Below are positions 1 through 5,660 of a stretch of 6,724 nt of DNA, piece by piece. Position 1 is the first letter of the stretch; the number at the start of each line of letters is the position of its first letter. The stretch is from Clostridium sp. (GTDB lineage: Bacteria; Bacillota; Clostridia; Lachnospirales; Lachnospiraceae). Both the position numbers and the translations under genes were made by a program. The notes beneath the pieces were generated by a model that saw only the letters and a list, made by a program, of their open reading frames with translations, was not told the origin of the DNA and made no database searches. Where the stretch lies: the NCBI GenBank assembly GCA_023664325.1, contig JAMPFS010000093.1:1-6724 (forward strand). Direction: 5' to 3'.

Positions 1-3
1 CGG

Positions 4-64
4 TGTCCGTAAGGACATTTAATCGTATGTAGGAGCATCCACTTTGGAGTGGGTACTTTCTCTT
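4..64 (+). terminator. Two tandem hairpins, possible end of an upstream unit
   Basis: A perfect 5-bp stem (TGTCC at 4-8, GGACA at 13-17) closes a GTAA loop, which is a GNRA-type tetraloop. A second stem pairs 37-43 with 48-54 (seven pairs including one G-T wobble, loop TTGG) and is followed by a pyrimidine-rich stretch, ACTTTCTCTTT. The second hairpin could be a weak intrinsic terminator for a gene left of the window, but the T-run is interrupted. The pair could equally be the structured end of an element whose body lies outside the window. Confidence 0.3.
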
Positions 65-117
65 TATATGCATATGATAGAATTGTTTTTGGCAGATTTC
101 AAGTATTTTTTGTGTTA

Positions 118-150
118 TTGATAGCGTAAATTTACTGTAAAATTTATCAA
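118..150. promoter_or_regulatory. AT-rich dyad upstream of the first gene
   Basis: TTGATA at 118-123 is mirrored by TATCAA at 145-150. Inside lies the perfect 10-bp palindrome GTAAATTTAC (126-135), and 127-134 can also pair with 138-146 around a three-base loop with one bulged A. The dyad ends 42 bases before the ATG at 193, so it could be an operator or a leader hairpin. TTGATA resembles a -35 box and TAAAAT at 138-143 a -10 box, but their 14-bp spacing is too short for a normal sigma-A promoter. The region is AT-rich enough that part of the symmetry may be chance. Confidence 0.3.
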
Positions 151-192
151 TGGGTAATTAAAAAGAGAGATGAAAAGGAGAATTAAAAAGCA

Positions 193-1056
193 ATGGGTAT
201 AAGTAATGATTTAGAGAGCGAAAAACGTATAAAAGAACAGATAGAATTTATATTCATTATGGCAGCCCTATTGCTTTTTGCAGTTTTTGGCGGCTGGTTT
301 TTAATGGATAAACTGCTAAGCGCAAAGGAGAAGCAGATATTGAGCCAGACCGGACAGGTCGCCATACCGTCCGTGATAGAGGACAGCGAAAATGGAGGTG
401 CAGACGGGGAAGGGCAGGGAAATAATCAGAGTGCATTTACCGGAAAGGTATTGTCGGAGGAGGAAATTGCAAAAGTGCTGTCTGTATGGGAGGCAGGCGG
501 GCGGGAAATACCGCATGAGCCGTTAGAAGGGCAGATGAGCATGGAACAGGCTATTGAGAAAGGAAACTGGTGGATTGCAAACATGGCAAAAGAAGAGGTT
601 TTGCCGGATGAAATGCTGACAGGAGACTTTGACAGCACAACTGCCAAACTGTATACTCTGGAAAATGAGACGGATATCGAAATGCAGATGCTCAGCATGT
701 GGGAAATTACTTACAAAAAAGACGATGTGACGATTGACATGAAGATTCATGCGTGGAGCGGAGAAGTATGGATGGCGGATATCACGATGGATGAAGAAAT
801 TGCGGCAGTGGATGCCTGCTCGGAGGAAGAGATGTTAGACAGCGCATTTCCTTCTTTTTCGTGGAAACAGGGAGGCATTGCTGCATCGATTCAAGACGGT
901 CTCCATTATGAGGTCGGACCAAATGGAAGTGTGTATGTTATGCTGCAAAAATATGACAAGGTGCCGGACAATTCGCATTCCGGTTTCTGTCTCTGGCTGG
1001 CAACAAAGGCGGCGGTTGAAAATGATGGCAGCAGTTCAAGGTTTATGGGTGATTAA
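193..1056 (+). CDS. Membrane-anchored extracytoplasmic protein of unknown function
   Basis: 287 residues; I do not recognise a named family. The N-terminal 18 residues are charged (many K, E and R). One hydrophobic segment at about residues 19-38 is followed by a Lys-rich stretch, and then by a low-complexity linker rich in G, E, D and N (about 55-80). The remaining 200 residues are acidic and probably lie outside the cell. They contain several tryptophans and a segment around 175-195 that reads like a beta-strand pair (VTIDMKIHAWSGEVWMADI), loosely similar to PepSY-type repeats; that resemblance is weak. Two cysteines occur in the outer part. There is no lipobox, so the segment is read as a membrane anchor. 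AAAAGGAG at 173-180 precedes the ATG by 12 bases, a slightly long spacing. The gene seems to stand alone: 160 bases separate it from the next gene. Confidence 0.8.
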   Translation: MGISNDLESEKRIKEQIEFIFIMAALLLFAVFGGWFLMDKLLSAKEKQILSQTGQVAIPSVIEDSENGGADGEGQGNNQSAFTGKVLSEEEIAKVLSVWEAGGREIPHEPLEGQMSMEQAIEKGNWWIANMAKEEVLPDEMLTGDFDSTTAKLYTLENETDIEMQMLSMWEITYKKDDVTIDMKIHAWSGEVWMADITMDEEIAAVDACSEEEMLDSAFPSFSWKQGGIAASIQDGLHYEVGPNGSVYVMLQKYDKVPDNSHSGFCLWLATKAAVENDGSSSRFMGD

Positions 1057-1216
1057 CCATTTGCAGAGTAGCAAAATTTATTGTTGTATGATAAAATATT
1101 ACAAACCGAAGCAAAACGAGGTTGATAACCTGCGCGAGCATCAGCGAGCTTCATTAAATAAAATAAGAACTGAATATGCAAACTCTGCATGGGATATACT
1201 GATTGGAGGAACATAA
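1057..1216. other. Intergenic stretch before the DUF1016 gene, with candidate promoter
   Basis: No convincing gene. A weak hairpin (TTTGC 1060-1064, GCAAA 1071-1075) follows the first gene without a proper T-run. TATGAT at 1087-1092 or TAAAAT at 1092-1097 could be a -10 box for the DUF1016 gene, but no good -35 lies at 16-18 bp; TTGCAG at 1061 is 20 bp from the former. GGTT-GAT-AACC (1120-1130) and ATGCA-AACTC-TGCAT (1176-1190) are short stem-loops. A 42-codon reading frame from ATG 1088 ends in TAA directly against the GTG at 1217. It has no ribosome binding site and is probably not a gene, though it could be a decayed remnant. Confidence 0.4.
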
Positions 1217-2275
1217 GTGGCAGATAGAGAGGTCGGCTTTGTTGTGGATGATGAATACAAGGCATGGATAGAAACGATAAAGAACAAAATAAAACATAGT
1301 CAAATAAAAGCTGCTGCCAAAGTGAATTATGAGCTGCTTGATTTGTATTGGGATATTGGCAGGGATATTGTTGCAAAACAGAAGCATGCTAAATGGGGCG
1401 ATGCATTTCTTACAACAATGAGCAGGGATTTGAAGAAAACTTTTCCGAACATGTCGGGTTTTTCTGTACAAAATTTGAAAAGCATACGTTATTGGTATAA
1501 ATTTTACAACGCAGATGAAAATGGCTTACAGGCTGTAAGCCAAATGGAACTGATTGAAAGCATGGTAAAAGGAATTCCATGGGGACATAACCAGAGAATA
1601 ATGTATAAATGCAAAAATATTTCGGAAGCGTTATTTTATGTGCAGAAGACGATGGATAACGGTTGGAGCAGAACTGTTTTAGAACATCAGATAGATAGCG
1701 ATTTATATCACAGACAGGGGAAAGCTGTCACCAATTTTCAACTAAAATTACCAGAACCACAGTCTGATCTGGCAGAACAGACATTGAAAAATCCATACAA
1801 TTTTGACTTTCTGACATTGCGTGAAGAATATAATGAAAAAGAATTAGAGGATGCGCTCATTAATCAAATTACACAGTTCCTGTTAGAATTGGGGACAGGA
1901 TTTTCATATTTGGGCAGACAGGTACATTTGCATGTCGGCGAAAGTGATTTTTATATGGACTTACTTTTTTATCATGTCCGTCTGCATTGTTATGTTGTCG
2001 TTGAGTTGAAAACGGAGAAATTCAAGCCAGAATTTGCAGGCAAATTAAACTTTTATGTAACCGCCGTTAATAAACAGATGAAAACGGAACAGGACAATCC
2101 AACAATAGGTATACTTATCTGTAAAGATAAAGATGATGTTGTTGCAGAATATGCCCTTGATGATATTTCACAGCCGATCGGAATTGCGGAATATGAATTG
2201 ACAAAGGTGCTTCGTGAGGAGTTTAAGAGCAGCTTGCCGACAGTCGAAGAAATAGAAAGCGAACTGTCTGAATAA
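1217..2275 (+). CDS. YhcG/DUF1016 family protein with C-terminal PDDEXK nuclease domain
   Basis: 352 residues, about the normal full length for YhcG-type proteins. The N-terminal half matches the DUF1016_N pattern (YWDIGRDIVAKQ, then WGDAFLTTMSRDLKKTFP and GFSVQNLKSIRYWYKFY). The C-terminal half is a PDDEXK nuclease fold: acidic residues E209 and E211, D248 in the strand FYMDLLFYH, and the ExK pair E263-K265 in VVVELKT, followed by GKLNFYVTAVN. All expected catalytic positions are present, so the enzyme is probably active on DNA. Family members are often found near restriction-modification or defence genes, and their exact role is not settled. The GTG start is supported by GGAGG at 1205-1209, seven bases upstream. 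Two sampled 60-base lines have 32-33% G+C, against 38-48% in three sampled lines of the transporter genes and 42% in the first gene. That hints at separate acquisition. No methylase or specificity gene is adjacent. Confidence 0.93.
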   Translation: MADREVGFVVDDEYKAWIETIKNKIKHSQIKAAAKVNYELLDLYWDIGRDIVAKQKHAKWGDAFLTTMSRDLKKTFPNMSGFSVQNLKSIRYWYKFYNADENGLQAVSQMELIESMVKGIPWGHNQRIMYKCKNISEALFYVQKTMDNGWSRTVLEHQIDSDLYHRQGKAVTNFQLKLPEPQSDLAEQTLKNPYNFDFLTLREEYNEKELEDALINQITQFLLELGTGFSYLGRQVHLHVGESDFYMDLLFYHVRLHCYVVVELKTEKFKPEFAGKLNFYVTAVNKQMKTEQDNPTIGILICKDKDDVVAEYALDDISQPIGIAEYELTKVLREEFKSSLPTVEEIESELSE

Positions 2276-2276
2276 A

Positions 2277-2318
2277 TTGACATCTTTGACACATCTTGGA
2301 CGAAACGAGTTGACATCT
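2277..2318. promoter_or_regulatory. Cluster of three TTGACA-type direct repeats
   Basis: TTGACATCT occurs identically at 2277-2285 and 2310-2318, 33 bases apart (about three helical turns). A variant with two extra bases, TTGACACATCT, sits at 2286-2296. Each begins with a perfect sigma-A -35 hexamer. Only a weak -10 (TGCTAT at 2333-2338, 17 bp from the third copy) lies at normal spacing; TATTAT at 2336-2341 is 20 bp away. The repeats begin one base after the DUF1016 stop codon. They may be an operator array or a -35 region for the binding-protein operon. They could also be transposase-type binding sites at an element end; no inverted counterpart (GATGTCAA) is seen before the DUF1016 gene. Confidence 0.4.
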
Positions 2319-2360
2319 CCCTGATAAGATAATGCTATTATCGATCAGGGAGGTTTTTTT
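2317..2360 (+). terminator. Strong intrinsic terminator-like hairpin overlapping the next gene's SD
   Basis: CTCCCTGAT (2317-2325) pairs perfectly with ATCAGGGAG (2344-2352). After a small internal loop (AA against G), GATAAT (2328-2333) pairs with ATTATC (2337-2342) around the loop GCT. That gives 15 base pairs, followed by G and seven Ts (2354-2360), the canonical layout of a Rho-independent terminator. It lies 41 bases after the DUF1016 stop. The 3' arm carries GGGAGG (2348-2353), which is the only Shine-Dalgarno sequence for the lipoprotein starting at 2365. Read-through transcripts would therefore fold the SD into the stem. Confidence 0.85.
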
Positions 2361-2364
2361 ATTG

Positions 2365-3741
2365 ATGAAAAAGAAAAAAATGAGTTTGCTGGCACTTTTG
2401 TTTGTCATGGTCTTTGCTGTTTGCGGCTGTACGGAGCATGCAGGCAAGGGAGAAAAAACGGATTCCGGTGTGGAGAATCGTTCCAAAGACCGGGCAGCGG
2501 AAGATCAGGGACAAGGCGGAGAGGTGCCGGAGTATGTCAAACCGGAAATGCAAGGTGAGATTACGGTTTCCTGTTTTATCGAGCCGGACTTTCTGGAAAC
2601 TGCGGCAAAACAGTTTATGGACAAATACCCGGACGTAACCGTAACCATCAATGATTACGCGGAACATCTTGATGAGCCAAGCACGCAGGACTATCAGACG
2701 GCATTTAATACGAAGCTGATGAGCGGGGATGCGGAGGATATCATCTTTAACTTTTGCCTCCCTGTTGTAAAGTATAGCGAGATGGGAGCATTTGAGGACC
2801 TTAGCACATATATCGGGCAGACACCGGAAATGAACGATGACAATTATTATATGAATGTATTGAAAGCAGCCCAAAATGAGGACGGGAACATTTACATGAT
2901 TCCTTCTCAGGCAGCTATCGAGACGGTTGGATTTTCATCAGAGTTATTAAAGGAGCATGGGGAGATAGGAAATACCCTGAAAGGGAAGGAAAATATCTGC
3001 TTTTCGGAAATGATGGATTTGGCAGAGCAGTTGGCAGAGGGGAAGAGTCCGAGTGAAAATGTATTCCTGGCTAACATGGATCCGGCCGAAGCTGTAGAAT
3101 ATTGGATAAAGGATTCCCTTAGCGATTTTATGGATCAGGAGAAAAAAGAGGTGCGCCTTGACACCCCGGAATACATAGATTTACTGAATTCCGTAAAAAA
3201 AATTGGAGATGAGGGGTGGTTTGATTACCAGGATGTTAATTTTTATAATACGGAGTACGATTTTGCTGCGTATAAGGATACGCTTGATGTGCAGGCGGCA
3301 GCATTTGCAGTTGATCCACAGTCCGGGCAGTCTTATACGATGCCGTTAGCAGATAAGCAGGGAAAACTGGCGATCATGACACATAACAGTATTGCATTAA
3401 ATCATTCATCGGAACACAAAGAACTGGCATGGGAATTTATAAAATATCTGCTGTCAGACGAGATACAGAGCCTGCCCTCTGTGTATGGTCTTTCCGTAAA
3501 CCGCCAGGGATTTGAAAGATCAGTGGAACGCCACTATGATGAAGGTGTTAGCGGAAGCCTGGAGGACTATCGGAATCTGTTGGTAAGCTGGATGGAACAG
3601 GTAAATGCCTGTGATACCCGGGATGATTCCATCGTTGCCCTGATGAGGAGTGAGCATGAAAAATTCTTTGATGGGCAGCAGTCGGCAGAGGAAACGGCAA
3701 AAACACTGCAAAAGCAGATTGAACAGTATTTCCATGAATAG
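2365..3741 (+). CDS. Extracellular solute-binding lipoprotein of a CUT1-type ABC importer (family 1)
   Basis: 458 residues from ATG 2365. A TTG directly before it (2362) is equally possible, because GGGAGG at 2348-2353 lies 8 or 11 bases upstream. An earlier in-frame ATG at 2332 lies inside the terminator loop and before the SD, so it is rejected. The signal peptide is KKKK plus a hydrophobic core, ending in a lipobox (VCGC); C22 would be lipidated, anchoring the protein outside the membrane. A charged, polar linker follows (about 23-55). The mature domain starts near GEITVSCF and shows the family pattern: the early hinge strand, then AAKQFMDKYPDVTV, the AFNTKLMSGDAEDIIF block, and near the C-terminus ELAWEFIKYLLSDEIQ with the YGLSVNRQGF loop. 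Length fits family 1 sugar-binding proteins. It would deliver a solute to the two permeases encoded next; the substrate cannot be told from sequence. Confidence 0.92.
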   Translation: MKKKKMSLLALLFVMVFAVCGCTEHAGKGEKTDSGVENRSKDRAAEDQGQGGEVPEYVKPEMQGEITVSCFIEPDFLETAAKQFMDKYPDVTVTINDYAEHLDEPSTQDYQTAFNTKLMSGDAEDIIFNFCLPVVKYSEMGAFEDLSTYIGQTPEMNDDNYYMNVLKAAQNEDGNIYMIPSQAAIETVGFSSELLKEHGEIGNTLKGKENICFSEMMDLAEQLAEGKSPSENVFLANMDPAEAVEYWIKDSLSDFMDQEKKEVRLDTPEYIDLLNSVKKIGDEGWFDYQDVNFYNTEYDFAAYKDTLDVQAAAFAVDPQSGQSYTMPLADKQGKLAIMTHNSIALNHSSEHKELAWEFIKYLLSDEIQSLPSVYGLSVNRQGFERSVERHYDEGVSGSLEDYRNLLVSWMEQVNACDTRDDSIVALMRSEHEKFFDGQQSAEETAKTLQKQIEQYFHE

Positions 3742-3751
3742 GGGGCATAAG

Positions 3752-4648
3752 GTGGATCAAGAGAAGATAAACAGAAAAAAGACACGCAGCCGGAATCAGA
3801 ACATCCTTTTGCTTATGCTGCTTATCAGCCTGGCAGGCTTTGCATTTTTCTATATCATTCCGTTTGCCGTATCCTTTTATTATTCTGTGATGGACAGTCC
3901 CATAACCAAAGAATACTGCGGCATGGGTAATTACAGGGAACTGTTCCGGAACCCCTATTTTATGAAAGGGCTGAAAAATACGGCATTCTTTATGGCGGTC
4001 AGTATTCCGCTGAATATCGTCCTTTCCCTGTGTATTGCGCTGGGGCTTCGGGGGATGCGGCAGCATTCCGGTATGTTCCATATGGTTTTCTTGATTCCGC
4101 TGGCAATCCCCTCGGCGACGGCTGCATTTTTCTGGCAGAATTTTTTCGGGCTGCATGGCTCGTTAAATAAATTTCTGGCGGCATTCCATATAGCCGGTGT
4201 TGACTGGCTGAATGGCAAGTACAGCATGCTGGTCATGGTTCTTATATTTATCTGGAAAAATATCGGATACGATATGACCTTATTTTTAAGCGGGCTTTCC
4301 AACATACCGGAGCAGTATTATGAGTATGCAGATGTGGAGGGGGCAGGCAGGTGGTGGAAACTGAAGAACATCACGCTGACCTACCTGATGCCGACCACAT
4401 TTGTTGTCATCATCATGACGGTGGTCAATTCATTTAAGATCTTTAAGGAAATTTATATCATGACAGGGGAATACCCGCCGGACAGCCTGTATGTGCTGCA
4501 GCACTATATGAACAATATGTTTTTATCCCTGAATTACCCAAAGCTCGCCAGTGCAGCGTATATCCTGACGGCGGTAATGGTATTATTTGTGGCGTGTATC
4601 TTTATGGCGGAGAAAAAAACATCTGCAAATCTAAATTATACTGGTTAA
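3752..4648 (+). CDS. ABC importer permease, MalF/UgpA type
   Basis: 298 residues from GTG 3752, chosen because AGGGGG (3740-3745) lies six bases upstream. ATG 3734 would overlap the binding-protein gene by eight bases and has no SD. A basic N-terminus (KINRKKTRSR) precedes six predicted membrane segments at about 18-43, 78-99, 108-130, 157-180, 213-235 and 265-288. The cytoplasmic coupling loop is EYADVEGAGRWWKLKNITL, at about 191-209. The key Gly is kept (G197), but the motif departs from the EAA-DGA consensus: EYA replaces EAA, VEGAG replaces DGA, and Thr replaces Pro in the usual LP. The gene starts ten bases after the binding-protein stop, so the two are surely co-transcribed. The protein should form the membrane channel as a heterodimer with the second permease. 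Confidence 0.93.
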   Translation: MDQEKINRKKTRSRNQNILLLMLLISLAGFAFFYIIPFAVSFYYSVMDSPITKEYCGMGNYRELFRNPYFMKGLKNTAFFMAVSIPLNIVLSLCIALGLRGMRQHSGMFHMVFLIPLAIPSATAAFFWQNFFGLHGSLNKFLAAFHIAGVDWLNGKYSMLVMVLIFIWKNIGYDMTLFLSGLSNIPEQYYEYADVEGAGRWWKLKNITLTYLMPTTFVVIIMTVVNSFKIFKEIYIMTGEYPPDSLYVLQHYMNNMFLSLNYPKLASAAYILTAVMVLFVACIFMAEKKTSANLNYTG

Positions 4649-4751
4649 CCTTAGTATTTGCCGAAGGCAAATGCTTAGTTTAACCGCATATACCGCGGTG
4701 AAATGTTGGATTTGGCAATCAATTTCGTTCGCGAGTATAGTTAAAGGGAGG
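4643..4751 (+). repeat. Structured spacer between the two permease genes, possible dispersed repeat
   Basis: The two permease genes are separated by 111 bases, long for this operon. A hairpin pairs AGTATTTGCC (4653-4662) with GGCAAATGCT (4666-4675) around a GAA loop: ten pairs including one wobble. It is enclosed by GGTTAA (4643-4648, at the stop codon) and TTAACC (4680-4685). A second short stem pairs ACCGC (4683-4687) with GCGGT (4695-4699). GGCAA at 4714-4718 could compete for TTGCC of the first stem. No T-run follows, so it does not look like a terminator. AAAGGGAGG at 4743-4751 is the SD of the next gene. The style recalls short dispersed intergenic repeats (REP-like); that is an inference, since no second copy is in the window. 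Confidence 0.5.
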
Positions 4752-4759
4752 CTGGCAAA

Positions 4760-5605
4760 ATGATGGGAAATAAAAAAGTGGGGATAAGATTTGGTTATGT
4801 ATTTTTTCTGGTGATTGCCGTGGTATATCTGGCACCACTGACTGTTACGTTAAGCAATTCTTTGATGGGCAGCCGGGAGGTTGAAAAAAATTACAGTACA
4901 GCCCCGGACCGATATATTGATATGAATATCATACCGGAAAAGGTGACGTTATCCCAGTATACCGGACTGTTGCTGGACAGCCCGGTATACCTGAATATGT
5001 TCTGGAACTCGGTCAGGCTGGTGGCGCCGATTGTTTTGGGACAGCTTATCGTGTCTGCTCTGGCAGCATATGCATTTACCGTGTCGAAATTCAGGGGAAA
5101 AGAGGTGGTATTTCTCTTTTACATTATCGTCATGCTCCTGCCGTTACAGGTTACGCTGATGCCAAATTACCTTGTGGCAGACTGGCTGAATATCAAGGAG
5201 GGCAGTCTGGCAGTCATTTTGCCGGCGGTCTTCAATCCGTTTGGGGTATTTTTGCTGAGGCAGTATATGAAAAGTATGCCGATTTCCTATATGGAGGCAG
5301 CACAGATGGACGGGGCAGGGCATGGAAGGATTTTATGGTCTGTTATCCTGCCAATGGTAAAGCCCGGTCTGGCGGCAGTGGCGATGCTGACGTTGCTGGA
5401 TTATTGGAATCTTGTCGATCAGGCGGTTATTTTTATACAGGAGGCAGATAAGCAGCCGTTATCTACATTTCTGGCGCAGATTAACAGCGGGGAACTGGGG
5501 CTTGCATTTGCCGGCTCCACATTTTATGCAGTGCCTGTGGTGCTCCTGTTATTTTATGGACAGGAATTTTTGAAGAAGGGAATTGCAATTACAGGAATGA
5601 AATAA
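4760..5605 (+). CDS. ABC importer permease, MalG/UgpE type
   Basis: 281 residues. ATG 4760 (or the next codon, also ATG) lies eight bases after the excellent SD AAAGGGAGG. Hydrophobic segments begin at about residue 11 and fit six membrane spans. The coupling loop is a textbook EAA motif, EAAQMDGAGHGRILWSVILP starting at E179, with the invariant G185 and the LP-x3-P ending. Family hallmarks also include the early SxxxSREVE-type turn and a SALAAYAFTVSKFRGK stretch after the third span. It ends in the typical short basic tail (FLKKGIAITGMK). With the MalF-type protein it should form the translocation channel; its intact EAA loop would dock an ABC ATPase. No ATPase gene is adjacent, so one must come from elsewhere in the genome. 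Confidence 0.95.
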   Translation: MMGNKKVGIRFGYVFFLVIAVVYLAPLTVTLSNSLMGSREVEKNYSTAPDRYIDMNIIPEKVTLSQYTGLLLDSPVYLNMFWNSVRLVAPIVLGQLIVSALAAYAFTVSKFRGKEVVFLFYIIVMLLPLQVTLMPNYLVADWLNIKEGSLAVILPAVFNPFGVFLLRQYMKSMPISYMEAAQMDGAGHGRILWSVILPMVKPGLAAVAMLTLLDYWNLVDQAVIFIQEADKQPLSTFLAQINSGELGLAFAGSTFYAVPVVLLLFYGQEFLKKGIAITGMK

Positions 5606-5660
5606 AGGCGGCTGTTTCCCGGTGAAATCAACGGTGGATTGTAGTAGAGAGGAATCAAAA

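Noticed and set aside
1059..1077. Terminator after the first gene
   Set aside because: Only a five-pair stem (TTTGC/GCAAA) followed by ATTTATTG with no real T-run; too weak to call.
878..1216. 112-codon + strand reading frame overlapping the end of the first gene
   Set aside because: Mostly a shadow of the first gene with Cys-, Met- and Arg-rich unnatural composition. The last 42 codons (from ATG 1088) look more protein-like and abut the DUF1016 start, but there is no ribosome binding site.
2332..2364. Upstream ATG start for the binding protein at 2332
   Set aside because: It lies inside the terminator hairpin, has no SD, and would put eleven residues before the KKKK signal-peptide start. 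The SD at 2348-2353 points to 2362 or 2365.
2359..2874. 171-codon minus strand reading frame
   Set aside because: Shadow of the binding-protein gene; no recognisable domain, and its composition is unlike a real protein.
3548..4156. 202-codon minus strand reading frame
   Set aside because: Lies opposite two well-supported transporter genes; His-, Pro- and Gln-rich with no family likeness and no gene context.
5622..5660. GTG 5622 as the adaptor start
   Set aside because: Possible (AAAGGCGG upstream), but the ATG at 5661 has a better spaced AGAGGA, and the added 13 residues are not needed for the anchor segment.
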